From an uncultured bacterium (GTDB lineage: Bacteria; Armatimonadota; JACIXR01): a stretch of 64,000 nt of DNA. Each line of letters starts with the position of its first letter. The stretch's first letter is position 1. This document shows, in pieces, positions 44,011-52,424 of this stretch. The notes under the pieces were generated by a model. It saw only the letters and a program-made list of their open reading frames with translations. It did not search any database and had not been told where the DNA came from. The stretch is from positions 81,396 to 145,395 of the forward strand of contig CALITO010000002.1 in assembly GCA_938041455.1 (NCBI GenBank), read 5' to 3'. A program made the position numbers and the translations under genes.

Positions 44011-44988
44011 ATGAGGTTTTGGAAAAGGTTGTTTTGGATTGGATTATTGGTGATATTTTCCCTGCCTTTCGTCATAGCCCAGGAAAAAGTTACTCTGGAG
44101 TATAAGTTCAAGGAAGGGCAGACACTGTATATGCTGGTGGCCATTCAAGGGCAAGTTAGCATCCAACTGCCAGAGAGTGTCCAGCAAGAGGCTATGTCCC
44201 CTGCCTTCCCAATTAGTATGGCGCTGATTGTCTCCCAGAAGACTTTGAAAGTCTACAGCGATGGCGCAGCGGATATGGAATACAAGTTCGTTGATGGGAA
44301 GATATATATGATGGGGCAGGAGATATCCCTCCTCGAACAACAGCAACAACTTCCCCAAACAATACGCCTTAGGATAGGTAAGAAAGGGAACATAATCAAA
44401 CTGCTCACCCCTATATCCACACAACAAGCTCCGGGGATAGTCGGCATTGGCTTTGACCCCAATATGTTCATAAATAACCTCTCCCAAGTTCCCGTCCTTC
44501 CGGAGCAGGAGGTAGGAATAGGGGATAAATGGGAATTGAAAATGGACATCGATTTGGCCCCCTTGGGTAAATTTAACATACTTTCCAAGATGAGTTTGAC
44601 AGGCTTCGAAAAAGTAGGGGATAGAAATTGCGCCAAGATAGCAATAGATGTTCCACCTTTCCCCTTCCAGTTAAACATCCCTATGGCGATGCCAGGTGCG
44701 GTTCCTCAAGAGCAAGAAGTTCCTACTCTCCCTATGAATGGTCAAATGGAAATGAAGGGGGACATGCTTTTCGATTACCAAAACGGGTATATGGTTTCTC
44801 AGACGGGCAGACTGAAGATGATTATGAATATGGTAATGCCCGCTCCGGGGGCTCAAGAGATGGCTTCACAGCTTACAACAAATATAGATATGAAGTTCAA
44901 GATAAGTCCCCTAGAGAAGAAGCCCCAACTGCCTACACCAACTCAAATTCAGCAGATATTCCAACCTCCACAACAAGAGCAAACATAA
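44011..44988 (+). CDS. Secreted DUF6263-like protein
   Basis: This 325-residue protein has a signal peptide (GLLVIFSLPFVIAQ) and an AAAAAGGAGG site. The mature part opens LEYKFKEGQTLYML and continues as a long series of beta-strands (MEYKFVDGKIYMMGQ; GIGDKWELKMDIDLAPLG; QMEMKGDMLFDYQNGYMVSQTG). This matches the pattern of DUF6263-type periplasmic proteins that resemble lipoprotein-localisation folds. The C-terminus is Gln/Pro-rich. Function unknown. Confidence 0.55.
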   Translation: MRFWKRLFWIGLLVIFSLPFVIAQEKVTLEYKFKEGQTLYMLVAIQGQVSIQLPESVQQEAMSPAFPISMALIVSQKTLKVYSDGAADMEYKFVDGKIYMMGQEISLLEQQQQLPQTIRLRIGKKGNIIKLLTPISTQQAPGIVGIGFDPNMFINNLSQVPVLPEQEVGIGDKWELKMDIDLAPLGKFNILSKMSLTGFEKVGDRNCAKIAIDVPPFPFQLNIPMAMPGAVPQEQEVPTLPMNGQMEMKGDMLFDYQNGYMVSQTGRLKMIMNMVMPAPGAQEMASQLTTNIDMKFKISPLEKKPQLPTPTQIQQIFQPPQQEQT

Positions 44989-44993
44989 AAGGG

Positions 44994-45018
44994 GGGAGGC
45001 GACCAAAGGTCGCCTCCC
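44994..45018 (+). other. Strong perfect hairpin between genes (possible terminator or repeat)
   Basis: GGGAGGCGACC-AAA-GGTCGCCTCCC is an 11-bp perfect stem with a three-base loop. No T run follows on the plus strand (TCAAACCAAG). On the minus strand CCTTTTATG follows. It lies 13 bases before the ATG of the SAM hydrolase, which lacks a Shine-Dalgarno sequence. It might end transcription of the secreted-protein operon, stabilise its 3' end, or control the next gene. Confidence 0.6.
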
Positions 45019-45031
45019 TCAAACCAAGATT

Positions 45032-45820
45032 ATGAATCCTTCTGCGAGGAGGATAATAACCTTCACCTCAGACTTCGGTTTAGAAGACCCCTTCGTCGGT
45101 ATAGTGAAGGGGGTCATCCTATCCATAAATCCTCAAGCAACGATAGTGGATATAACCCACCTAATCCCACCACAAGATTTGTTCCAGGCTGCTTTGACCC
45201 TACGCTCCGCTTACCGATTTTTCCCTCCTCGCACAATCCATCTCGCTGTTGTAGACCCAGGTGTAGGCTCAGCTCGCAAACCCATCGTAATAGATTCTCC
45301 ACCCTATCTCTTCGTGGGACCAGATAACGGCATCTTTTCCCTCGTGCTCGGAGATAATTTCTCTGCTTACCTGCTTGAAAATCCCCGTTTCTTTCTACCC
45401 CAAGTAAGCCAAACCTTTCACGGAAGAGATATATTCGCTCCGGTAGCAGCCCACTTGTCCCTCGGCGTTCCTCCCTCAGCTATGGGGAAGAAGTTGCAAT
45501 GCGTAGAGAAGTTGCCGTTTCCCTCCCCTTCTTTCATAAGTGCCACCAGAGTCAGAGGGCAAATTCTCACCTTCGACCGCTTTGGTAACGCCATAACAAA
45601 TGTTACTGCTGAACTATTGGGAGAGGATAGGCAAGTAAAGGTCCAAGTGGGTGAAACTTTGATAGAAGGCTTAAGCACCTCCTATGGAGAAAAACCCCCC
45701 TTCACTCCCCTTGCCATAATAGGAAGCAGCGGATTTTTGGAAATAGCGGTAAATCTCTCCTCCGCTCGTGAGCATCTAAAGTTGAAAAAGGGAGATGAGG
45801 TGGAAATTATACTTCTTTAA
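45032..45820 (+). CDS. S-adenosyl-L-methionine hydrolase (adenosine-forming), DUF62 family
   Basis: This 262-residue protein has IITFTSDFGLEDPFVGIVKGVI, VDITHLIPP, HLAVVDPGVGSARKPI, VGPDNGIFS and the C-terminal FGNAITN and IGSSGFLEIAVN, the DUF62 / SAM hydroxide adenosyltransferase pattern. Homologues split SAM to adenosine and methionine; true fluorinases and chlorinases are rare members. There is no ribosome site before the ATG, and a hairpin lies directly upstream. Its 3' end overlaps a small convergent gene by 14 bases. Confidence 0.9.
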   Translation: MNPSARRIITFTSDFGLEDPFVGIVKGVILSINPQATIVDITHLIPPQDLFQAALTLRSAYRFFPPRTIHLAVVDPGVGSARKPIVIDSPPYLFVGPDNGIFSLVLGDNFSAYLLENPRFFLPQVSQTFHGRDIFAPVAAHLSLGVPPSAMGKKLQCVEKLPFPSPSFISATRVRGQILTFDRFGNAITNVTAELLGEDRQVKVQVGETLIEGLSTSYGEKPPFTPLAIIGSSGFLEIAVNLSSAREHLKLKKGDEVEIILL

Positions 45821-45977
45821 GTAATTCCTCCAACTTCTCTAACTTTTCCCTACAATGATTTAAAATAGAGTTAAACCTCTTATCTTCTCTATATGGAGAA
45901 AAAATAAGAGCCAAAATAACCCCACACAGAGTTCCTCCAATCAAAAGGAAGGAAAGAAGAAGCTTCTCTTCCTTCAT
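45807..45977 (-). CDS. Small membrane protein, YtxH-like (56 residues)
   Basis: This gene is too short for the ORF track. Reading the minus strand from ATG 45977 gives a 56-residue product opening MKEEKLLLSFLLIGGTLCG, with one glycine-patterned transmembrane helix (about 6-26), then FSPYRED and an amphipathic tail (EKLEKLEELLKEV). This plan resembles small YtxH-family proteins. Its ATG overlaps the response-regulator TGA by 4 bases (ATGA), typical of translational coupling and the best evidence that it is real. Confidence 0.65.
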   Translation of the reverse strand: MKEEKLLLSFLLIGGTLCGVILALIFSPYREDKRFNSILNHCREKLEKLEELLKEV

Positions 45978-46378
45978 ATTTCGTATCGCTTTTCTACCTC
46001 TTCCTCCTCCATACTGCGGAATATCCTGCGCACGAAGCTAATGAGCTCGAATGGGCTGAATGGCTTCGTTAGATAGAGGGTTACACCTGATTGCCAACCT
46101 CGGAAGACATCCGCATCCTGTGCTTTAGCAGTGAGCATTATCACGGGGATATCCCGTGTTTTTGGATCAGCTTGCAATCTCTGCATAACCTCAAAACCGT
46201 CCATCTGGGGCATCATTACATCCAAGATGATAAGGTCAGGCTTCTCCTGCTCCACTTTTTGCAAAGCTTCCTTCCCATCATAAGCAGCAACAACTTCATA
46301 TCCCGCGTGCTCCAAATTAACTTGAACAAGCCTGACTATAGGTCTTTCATCATCCACAACCAAAATTTTCTTTGGCAT
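45974..46378 (-). CDS. Stand-alone response regulator receiver protein
   Basis: This 134-residue protein is a single CheY-like receiver domain: ILVVDDERPIV (acidic pocket), LIILDVMMPQMDGFEVM (phosphoacceptor Asp), VIMLTAKA and LTKPFSPFEL (conserved Thr and Lys). There is no output domain, and the tail is charged (MEEEEVEKRYEI). No histidine kinase is nearby. It has a GAAGGAGGAG ribosome site and its own promoter, and is coupled to the small membrane protein. The signalling target is unknown. Confidence 0.92.
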   Translation of the reverse strand: MPKKILVVDDERPIVRLVQVNLEHAGYEVVAAYDGKEALQKVEQEKPDLIILDVMMPQMDGFEVMQRLQADPKTRDIPVIMLTAKAQDADVFRGWQSGVTLYLTKPFSPFELISFVRRIFRSMEEEEVEKRYEI

Positions 46379-46411
46379 AACTCTCCTCCTTCGCGATGAT
46401 TTTTAAATTAT

Positions 46412-46440
46412 ATACTAATGATACCTTACCCATTTGTCAA
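46412..46440 (-). promoter_or_regulatory. Promoter of the response regulator gene
   Basis: On the minus strand a perfect TTGACA (46440-46435), a 17-base spacer and TAGTAT (46417-46412) precede the gene. A TATAAT-like run lies a few bases further. It overlaps the region from which cysE must be transcribed in the other direction. Confidence 0.6.
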
Positions 46441-46478
46441 TTCAAATATTGCTATTAAAATTATATATCAATTAAACG

Positions 46479-47123
46479 ATGTTAGAAGCGCTCAAGGCTG
46501 ACATCCAAGCAGTATTTGAGAGAGACCCAGCAGCAAGGAATATATGGGAGGTTCTCACCTACCCAGGACTGTGGGCAATAATTTTCCATCGTATCGCCCA
46601 CCTGCTCTGGGAAGCTAACCTCCGTTTCTTAGCCCGCCTTATCTCCCAGGTTAGTCGTTTCCTTACCGGCATAGAGATACATCCAGGTGCAAAGATAGGC
46701 AAGGGTTTCTTCATAGACCACGGTATGGGTGTGGTGATTGGCGAGACGACCATCATAGGTAACAATGTTACCCTCTATCAAGGTGTCACTTTGGGAGGAA
46801 CGGGTAAAGAAAGGGGAAAGCGTCATCCTACAATAGATGACGATGTAGTGATAGGGGCAGAAGCGGTTTTATTAGGACCTATCTATGTGGGGAAAGAAGC
46901 AAGGATAGGCGCGGGTTCTGTAGTCCTCAAATCCGTTCCACCTCGTTGCACAGTTGTGGGCGTCCCCGCCCGTATAGTGCGTAGAGAAGGGAAGAAAATC
47001 CCTCCCTTGGAACACGCTCGTATAAGTGACCCCCTGGAGGAGCGTTTCCGGGAGTTAAATCAGCGTCTCACCTTCTTAGAGGAAAGGATAAAGGAATTAG
47101 AAAAAGTAACGAGAAATGCCTAA
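46479..47123 (+). CDS. cysE: Serine O-acetyltransferase
   Basis: This 214-residue protein has an N-terminal helical domain ([19 protein letters not shown]) and a left-handed beta-helix of hexapeptide repeats ([47 protein letters not shown]). It makes O-acetylserine for cysteine synthesis. The C-terminal helix ([11 protein letters not shown]) is longer than in some homologues. No Shine-Dalgarno sequence precedes the ATG. A TATATA box about 12 bases upstream suggests a very short leader. It overlaps mnmA by 8 bases. Confidence 0.95.
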   Translation: MLEALKADIQAVFERDPAARNIWEVLTYPGLWAIIFHRIAHLLWEANLRFLARLISQVSRFLTGIEIHPGAKIGKGFFIDHGMGVVIGETTIIGNNVTLYQGVTLGGTGKERGKRHPTIDDDVVIGAEAVLLGPIYVGKEARIGAGSVVLKSVPPRCTVVGVPARIVRREGKKIPPLEHARISDPLEERFRELNQRLTFLEERIKELEKVTRNA

Positions 47124-48156
47124 GGTCCTTGTGGCGATGAGTGGAGGGGTGGATTCCTCCCTTTCTGCTTTCCTCCTTGTTAGAGAAGGCTACGAGGTTA
47201 TAGGTGCCACTATGAACCTCGCGGAGGCTAACCCTAAAGCATTGGAGGATGCCCAAAAAGTTGCCCAATTGTTAGGTATACCCCATTATACCCTTGACCT
47301 CCAAGACGATTTCCAAAAAGAGGTGCTTCAACCTTTCCTTAAAGGATATAGTGAAGGGAAAACCCCCAATCCTTGCATACTTTGTAATAGATATATAAAG
47401 TTCGGCACCCTTTGGAAGAAAGCAAGAGAATTGGGCTGTGATTTCTTAGCTACGGGACATTATGCCCGCATTGGAAAGGATAGCCGAGGAAGAACTGCGT
47501 TGATGAAGGGAAAATCAACAAGGGAGCAATCCTATTTCCTTTACAACATCCCTTCCTACTTGTTGGAGAATATCATTTTCCCCCTGGGTGAGTGGGAAAA
47601 GGAAGGGGTTAGAAAAAAGGCAGAGGAGGTGGGTTTACCTGTAGCTCAAAAAGAAAAAAGCAAGGACCTTTGCTTTGTAAGGGAAGGCGACTATCGATTC
47701 TGGATGCGTAAACTTGCACCAGAAGCATTTCAAAAAGGTCCTATAGTAGATAGGGAAGGGAAATTCTTGGGTTGGCATAAGGGTATAGCAAACTATACAA
47801 TAGGACAGAGGCAAGGATTGGGCATCCCTGCGGGAATACGCTTGTATGTAAAGGAGATAAGGACAAGCAATAATACCATCGTGGTGGGAACCGAGGAAGA
47901 GATAGAAGCAAAAGCGGTTTGGGCTACCGCGCTGAATTGGCTCTCATTACCCCCAGAGGAAGGCGAGAAAGTAGAAGCTAAGATTCGCTATGCTTCCCCA
48001 GCTCGGCCTGCTTATGTGTTTTGGGAAGGGGACAACATCAAGGTTGAGTTCAGTGAACCCATAAGGGCTCCCTCCCTCGGACAATCAGTGGTATTATATC
48101 AAGGCGAAATAGTGCTCGGAGGAGGCACAATATGCAAGATATCCTGGCTGAAATAG
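47116..48156 (+). CDS. mnmA: tRNA-uridine 34 2-thiouridylase
   Basis: This 346-residue protein has the PP-loop [16 protein letters not shown], then the catalytic cysteines in [12 protein letters not shown] and [11 protein letters not shown], and [15 protein letters not shown]. MnmA puts sulphur on U34 of Lys, Glu and Gln tRNAs, using a sulphur relay. Location next to cysE links it to sulphur supply. It overlaps nadA by 25 bases. Confidence 0.96.
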   Translation: MPKVLVAMSGGVDSSLSAFLLVREGYEVIGATMNLAEANPKALEDAQKVAQLLGIPHYTLDLQDDFQKEVLQPFLKGYSEGKTPNPCILCNRYIKFGTLWKKARELGCDFLATGHYARIGKDSRGRTALMKGKSTREQSYFLYNIPSYLLENIIFPLGEWEKEGVRKKAEEVGLPVAQKEKSKDLCFVREGDYRFWMRKLAPEAFQKGPIVDREGKFLGWHKGIANYTIGQRQGLGIPAGIRLYVKEIRTSNNTIVVGTEEEIEAKAVWATALNWLSLPPEEGEKVEAKIRYASPARPAYVFWEGDNIKVEFSEPIRAPSLGQSVVLYQGEIVLGGGTICKISWLK

Positions 48157-49034
48157 GAAGATTGAAAAAAGACAGGAGAGCAGTTATCCTTGCCCATAAC
48201 TATCAACCTCCCGAGGTCCAGGATATAGCCGATTTCTCCGCTGATTCCCTTGAGCTCGCAAAGTATAGTATGAGCATAGATGCTAAGATAATAGTGCTTT
48301 GCGGAGTGCGCTTTATGGCGGAGATGGCTCATATTCTCAATCCCGATAAGATAGTGCTTTTGCCGGACGAATCTGCAGGGTGTCCCCTTGCCGATAGCAT
48401 AACTCCAGAAGATGTAAGAAAATTAAGAGAGGAATTTCCCGATGCTATCTTCCTCGCCTATGTCAATACCTCCGCAGCAGTGAAGGCAGAATGCGATATA
48501 TGTTATACATCGGCAAATATCCTGGATGTAATTAGTAAGCTACCAAAGGATAGAAAGCTCGTCGTGCTTCCGGATAAGCATCTTGCTCGCTGGGTGAGGG
48601 AAGAAACGAAAAGAGAAATAATTATTTGGGGAGGAGAGTGCCCTGTTCATAAAGCTATAGATGAAGAAAACATCCTAAAAATGAAAAATCTTTCCCCTCT
48701 TTCAGCTGTGATGGTGCATCCAGAGTGCAGAGAGAAGGTGGTAGCTTTAAGCGATTTCGTGGGAGGAACGGGTGGAATGATAAGATTTGCTAAAACAACG
48801 GGGTATTCAAGCTACATAGTGGGCACCGAAAGGGATATGTGTCATAAGTTGAAGAGAGAAATTCCTACCAAGAATTTCCTCCCTGCTAACGAGGAGGCGG
48901 TCTGCCAGGATATGAAGAAAACAAACCTTCTCAAAATCCTTCACACCCTCCAAACCCTCGAGTATCAAATCCTGTTGGATGTAGATATAAGGGAGAGAGC
49001 CAGAAGAACGATAGAAAAAATGTTTTCCCTCTGA
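48132..49034 (+). CDS. nadA: Quinolinate synthase
   Basis: This 300-residue iron-sulphur enzyme of NAD synthesis has ILAHNYQPPEVQDIADF. The three cluster cysteines appear in VLCGVRFMAE, GGECPVHK and EEAVCQDMK. ITPEDVRKLREEFPDA, YVNTSAAVKAECD and SDFVGGTGGM are further NadA motifs. No nadB or nadC is adjacent. It is the third gene of the cysE-mnmA-nadA operon. Confidence 0.96.
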   Translation: MQDILAEIGRLKKDRRAVILAHNYQPPEVQDIADFSADSLELAKYSMSIDAKIIVLCGVRFMAEMAHILNPDKIVLLPDESAGCPLADSITPEDVRKLREEFPDAIFLAYVNTSAAVKAECDICYTSANILDVISKLPKDRKLVVLPDKHLARWVREETKREIIIWGGECPVHKAIDEENILKMKNLSPLSAVMVHPECREKVVALSDFVGGTGGMIRFAKTTGYSSYIVGTERDMCHKLKREIPTKNFLPANEEAVCQDMKKTNLLKILHTLQTLEYQILLDVDIRERARRTIEKMFSL

Positions 49035-49044
49035 ATCCTACCTC

Positions 49045-49054
49045 GGGACGCGAA
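49045..49054 (+). repeat. Short intergenic motif shared with the hairpin at 5612
   Basis: GGGACGCGAA occurs here and at 5613-5622, both just after a stop codon. Here it is followed by CATCCT, which makes an imperfect stem (GGGACG/CATCCT around CGAA). With two copies it may be a degenerate repeat or chance. Confidence 0.3.
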
Positions 49055-49098
49055 CATCCTACCTTCCGGAGAATTGCGGGATAATTTTTGGATTTATC

Positions 49099-49126
49099 TT
49101 GTCAAAATTCTATTTTAGATTAAAAT
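49099..49126 (+). promoter_or_regulatory. Promoter of the mtaB-like operon
   Basis: TTGTCA (49099-49104), a 16-base spacer and TAAAAT (49121-49126) lie before AAAGGAGG and the ATG at 49154. The leader is about 20 bases. Confidence 0.6.
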
Positions 49127-49153
49127 AGTATAAAATAAAGGAGGAATTCTGAT

Positions 49154-50524
49154 ATGAATAATCGTATGGCCTATGAAAACTGGCAAGAGATGATTTTTGG
49201 TACTGCCAAATATCCTATTAGATGCGGTTTCTCCTTGGAAATAGGGGGTGGCGAGGTAATCCCAGAAATAAAGCCCCATCCTCGCCCTGGAACGGAGGGA
49301 GACTTGAGAACGCTTCTTGAGGAGTATGGGCGTATGACGAAGGATATAATGGAGAGGGCGATAAATCTGGGCCTTCCCTCATTAATGCTGGAGATAGAGC
49401 ATGTAGCCCAACTCACCCTTAATCCAAACTGGGGGGAAGAGGTAACAAAGCATTGTAAAGAGATTTTATATCAATTTCATCAAAAATATGGCATAAAATG
49501 TGCCCTTCGCTCTACTATCGCGGATATAAGAAGAAGTGAGCATAATTTGAGAGAAAGCAGGGAAACAGAGCTCCTCTTAGAGGGGTTTGAAAGATGTGCC
49601 CGAGCAGGAGCAGATGTGCTTTCTATAGAATCCATCGGTGGTAAAGAAGTTTTTAATTACGCGATTACTAGACAAGATATTATAGGAGTTCTTTTTGCCA
49701 TCGGGGTTTTGGGGTGCAAGGATATGGAATTCCTCTGGGATAATATCGTTGCGATAGCCAGTTCTCACAACTCTATACCCGGGGGAGATACCGATTGTGC
49801 CCAGGCCAACACGGCGATGATGCTGGCGGGAGGAATTGCAGGAGGCGATTTTCCCCACACTATTGCTTCCCTCATACGAGCAATGGCTGGAGCCCGCTCC
49901 CTCGTTGCAGTGGAGAGGGGAGCGATAGGACCCCTCAAGGATTGTGGCTACGAAAACCCCATAATAAAGGCTATAACAGGTGTTCCCATCTCTATGGAAG
50001 GTAAAACATCGGCCTGTGCCCATATGGACCTAATGGGCAATCTTTCCGCCGCAGTGTGCGACCTTTGGAGCAATGAAGCAGTAGAGTATAGAGAGATGTT
50101 CGGGGGCTCCAGTGTTGCTGTTTTCACTGAGATTCTCGGCTACGACGCCTCCCTTATGAACGCAGCAATTCTATCAGGCGCAGCTCAATGTCTTAGGGAT
50201 TTACTAGTAGCCTCTGACAAATATAGAGACCCTCAAGCCCTTGTTATCGCCCCTGATATAGCCTGGGAAATAGGTAAAGCGATAGCAGAAACACAAGGAT
50301 ATTATTCGCGAGCGAAAGCAGCCTCCCTTAAAGCAGGGGAGATAATTAAGAGAGAAGTAAAAGAGGGGAATTTAGTATTATCCCGAAAAGAATTAACCGC
50401 CCTGGACAATGCCCTCTCCGAGCTTTCCTCCCTCACGGATGACGAGGAGAAATTCACTGCGGAGATGGTTAAAAAATACCAAGAACTCGTAGAAGAGTTC
50501 CTGCCCTCTTCCTACGGGCTATAG
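49154..50524 (+). CDS. mtaB: Methanol:corrinoid methyltransferase MtaB-like
   Basis: This 456-residue protein follows the archaeal MtaB throughout (MIFGTAKYPIRCGFSLEIGGG; RPGTEGDLRTLLEEY; LMLEIEHVAQLT; KTSACAHMDLMGNLSAAVCDLWSNE). The three zinc ligands of the Methanosarcina enzyme (Glu164, Cys220, Cys269) are matched by Glu159 (LSIESIGGKE), Cys215 (GDTDCAQANT) and Cys264 (KDCGYEN), all offset by five. MtaB activates methanol on zinc and passes the methyl group to Co(I) of its corrinoid partner MtaC. The partner here would be the corrinoid module encoded by the next gene, 17 bases downstream. It carries an AAAGGAGG site and its own promoter. Close relatives in bacteria can act on other methyl donors, so methanol is likely but not proven. 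Confidence 0.9.
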   Translation: MNNRMAYENWQEMIFGTAKYPIRCGFSLEIGGGEVIPEIKPHPRPGTEGDLRTLLEEYGRMTKDIMERAINLGLPSLMLEIEHVAQLTLNPNWGEEVTKHCKEILYQFHQKYGIKCALRSTIADIRRSEHNLRESRETELLLEGFERCARAGADVLSIESIGGKEVFNYAITRQDIIGVLFAIGVLGCKDMEFLWDNIVAIASSHNSIPGGDTDCAQANTAMMLAGGIAGGDFPHTIASLIRAMAGARSLVAVERGAIGPLKDCGYENPIIKAITGVPISMEGKTSACAHMDLMGNLSAAVCDLWSNEAVEYREMFGGSSVAVFTEILGYDASLMNAAILSGAAQCLRDLLVASDKYRDPQALVIAPDIAWEIGKAIAETQGYYSRAKAASLKAGEIIKREVKEGNLVLSRKELTALDNALSELSSLTDDEEKFTAEMVKKYQELVEEFLPSSYGL

Positions 50525-50541
50525 AAAGGAGGTATTTAGTA

Positions 50542-52293
50542 ATGTCCATCCGAAAGAAGGTCCTTTCCGCTATTTTGAAACAGAAAACTGATTCCTACCT
50601 CTGCTTATCTGCTAATCCTACCCCTACTTTTGAACAAATGAAGGAAGTCAACAGCTACTTCCCTCTTGCTCACAAAGAACCCGAGAAGATGGCTACCCTT
50701 GCATTAGCAGGACATAAGTTGGTGGGTTTTGACGCGGTAAGAATCCCCTTTTGCCAGACCATCGAGGCTGAAGCCCTCGGTTGCGAAGTTTTTATAGGAA
50801 ATGACAATATGCCTGTGGTTATCTCCCATCCCTATCATATAGGGGAAAAACCTTCCTTTCCCGATGATTTCCTTGAAAGAGGCAGAATTCCTACCCTTTT
50901 AGAAGCGATTAGCCTTATCAAAAGCGAGACAAAAGGCACACCTCTCATAGTGGGAATTGTGGGTCCTTTTACACTAACGGGTTATCTTTTGGGAACGACC
51001 AATCTCCTTATGCAGATGGCTATATCGCCAGAACAAGTCCTCCCTTATATGGAAATCGCCTTGATGGCAGAGGAAACGCTTGCTAGGGCGATAGAAGAAA
51101 GAGGTGCGGATATCATATGCGTGGAGGATATGGCAGCCTCAACCGATATGATAAGCCCAGAGATGTATAGGAAATTTGTGTTACCATCTCAGAAGAAATT
51201 GTTCGCCTCCCTATCGCTCCCCTCTATTCTTCATATCTGCGGAAATGTCACTCCTATAATAGAGGATATGGCGGATAGCGGAGCCGATGCCTTAAGTATA
51301 GATGATAGGACAGATCTCCTGAAGGCAAGACAGTTTACGATAGGTAAAACCTCCTTGCTCGGCAATATAAATCCCTCCTCTATACTCCTCCAAGGAGATG
51401 AAGAAAAAGTTCGGGAAGCGGTAAGAAGAGCAATAGGGGAGGGAATAGATATAGTGGCACCTGGCTGCGCCGTCCCCCTTGGGGCACCGCTCTCCAACCT
51501 CCGCGCTATGGTGGATGAAGCCCACAAGATAAAACCGAGGGAAACGCTGGGGGTAATCCCTTCCTCTGTTCGTCCTTTCAAAATATATGGGATAAGCGAA
51601 ACAGAAGAGGCAAGAGAATCTGTAGAAGAGGTTTCTCCCTTTCCTGAAATAAGAAAGGCGGTTCTGAGAGGAGATAAGGAGAGCTGCTCCCGAGCCACGG
51701 AGGAAGCACTCGCTTATGCAACTCCTGAGGAAGTTATGGAGAAAGGATTGGTTAAAGCTATGGAAGAGATAGGAAAACTGTGGGATGAAGGTTATTTCTT
51801 CTTGCCCCAGGTAATGCTTGCCGCCGACGCCCTTATGGAAGGAGTGAAGTTATGCGAGGAGAGAATGGAAGGGAAGTTACAAAAGAAGGGCAAAGTGGTT
51901 CTCTTTGTAGCAAAAGGAGACATTCATACAATTGGTAAGAACATAGTGAAAACCTTGTTGTCCGCTGCGGGCTTTGAGGTTATAGACCTCGGAGTGGATG
52001 TGGATGATGATAAGGTAATCCAAGCAGTTAAGGAATACAAACCTATTATGTTGGGGGGCTCCGCCTTGATGACAACTACTATGTCTGCTTTCCCCCGCAT
52101 AGCGGAGAGATTATATAAGGAAGGAATAGAGGTCCCCTTCGCCTGCGGTGGCGGAGCAGTTAATGAAGAATTCTGCGATACATTCCCCCTTGGTATTTAT
52201 GGAGGAGAGGCAAAAAGAGCCCCGCTAATTGCCGAAGCAGCCGCAGAGGGTAAAAATTGGAAAGAAATAAAGGAAATGATGAAATACCTATAA
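50542..52293 (+). CDS. Fused MtaA/UroD-type methyltransferase and corrinoid-binding protein (CmuA-like architecture)
   Basis: This 583-residue protein has two modules. Residues about 1-340 form a UroD-fold methyltransferase of the MtaA/CmuA type (GIVGPFTLTGYLLGTTNLLM; IICVEDMAASTDMISPEMY; GNINPSSILLQG) with zinc ligands His231 and Cys233 (HICGN) and Cys309 (APGCAVPLGAP). Residues about 370-580 form an MtaC/MetH-type corrinoid protein: a helical cap (AMEEIGKLWDEGYFFLPQVMLAADALMEG) and a B12 Rossmann domain with GDIHTIGKN, where His462 would bind cobalt from below, then GGSALMTTTMSAFP and FACGGGAVN. The same fusion is known in the chloromethane enzyme CmuA. Here it lies directly after mtaB with an AAAGGAGG site, so it may accept methyl from MtaB and pass it to a thiol or to tetrahydrofolate. 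The final acceptor is unknown. Confidence 0.88.
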   Translation: MSIRKKVLSAILKQKTDSYLCLSANPTPTFEQMKEVNSYFPLAHKEPEKMATLALAGHKLVGFDAVRIPFCQTIEAEALGCEVFIGNDNMPVVISHPYHIGEKPSFPDDFLERGRIPTLLEAISLIKSETKGTPLIVGIVGPFTLTGYLLGTTNLLMQMAISPEQVLPYMEIALMAEETLARAIEERGADIICVEDMAASTDMISPEMYRKFVLPSQKKLFASLSLPSILHICGNVTPIIEDMADSGADALSIDDRTDLLKARQFTIGKTSLLGNINPSSILLQGDEEKVREAVRRAIGEGIDIVAPGCAVPLGAPLSNLRAMVDEAHKIKPRETLGVIPSSVRPFKIYGISETEEARESVEEVSPFPEIRKAVLRGDKESCSRATEEALAYATPEEVMEKGLVKAMEEIGKLWDEGYFFLPQVMLAADALMEGVKLCEERMEGKLQKKGKVVLFVAKGDIHTIGKNIVKTLLSAAGFEVIDLGVDVDDDKVIQAVKEYKPIMLGGSALMTTTMSAFPRIAERLYKEGIEVPFACGGGAVNEEFCDTFPLGIYGGEAKRAPLIAEAAAEGKNWKEIKEMMKYL

Positions 52294-52424
52294 GGCATAT
52301 CCCTTATTATACACATATAGCAACCCTCTTTTTAGAATTTCAAAATTCCCCTTAAAGACAATTATTGCTTTCCTCAGAAGAAAAGGTTAAGATTTCCTCA
52401 AAATCTAAAGAGAGGAGAGATTCT

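Noticed and set aside
44628-45035. 135-residue plus-strand ORF overlapping the DUF6263-like gene
   Set aside because: It is an alternative frame of a supported gene, with repetitive unnatural composition (RCGSSRARSSYSPYEWSN).
45032-45820. DUF62 protein as a true fluorinase or chlorinase
   Set aside because: Most members hydrolyse SAM with water; nothing here shows the halide-specific insertion or a halometabolite cluster.
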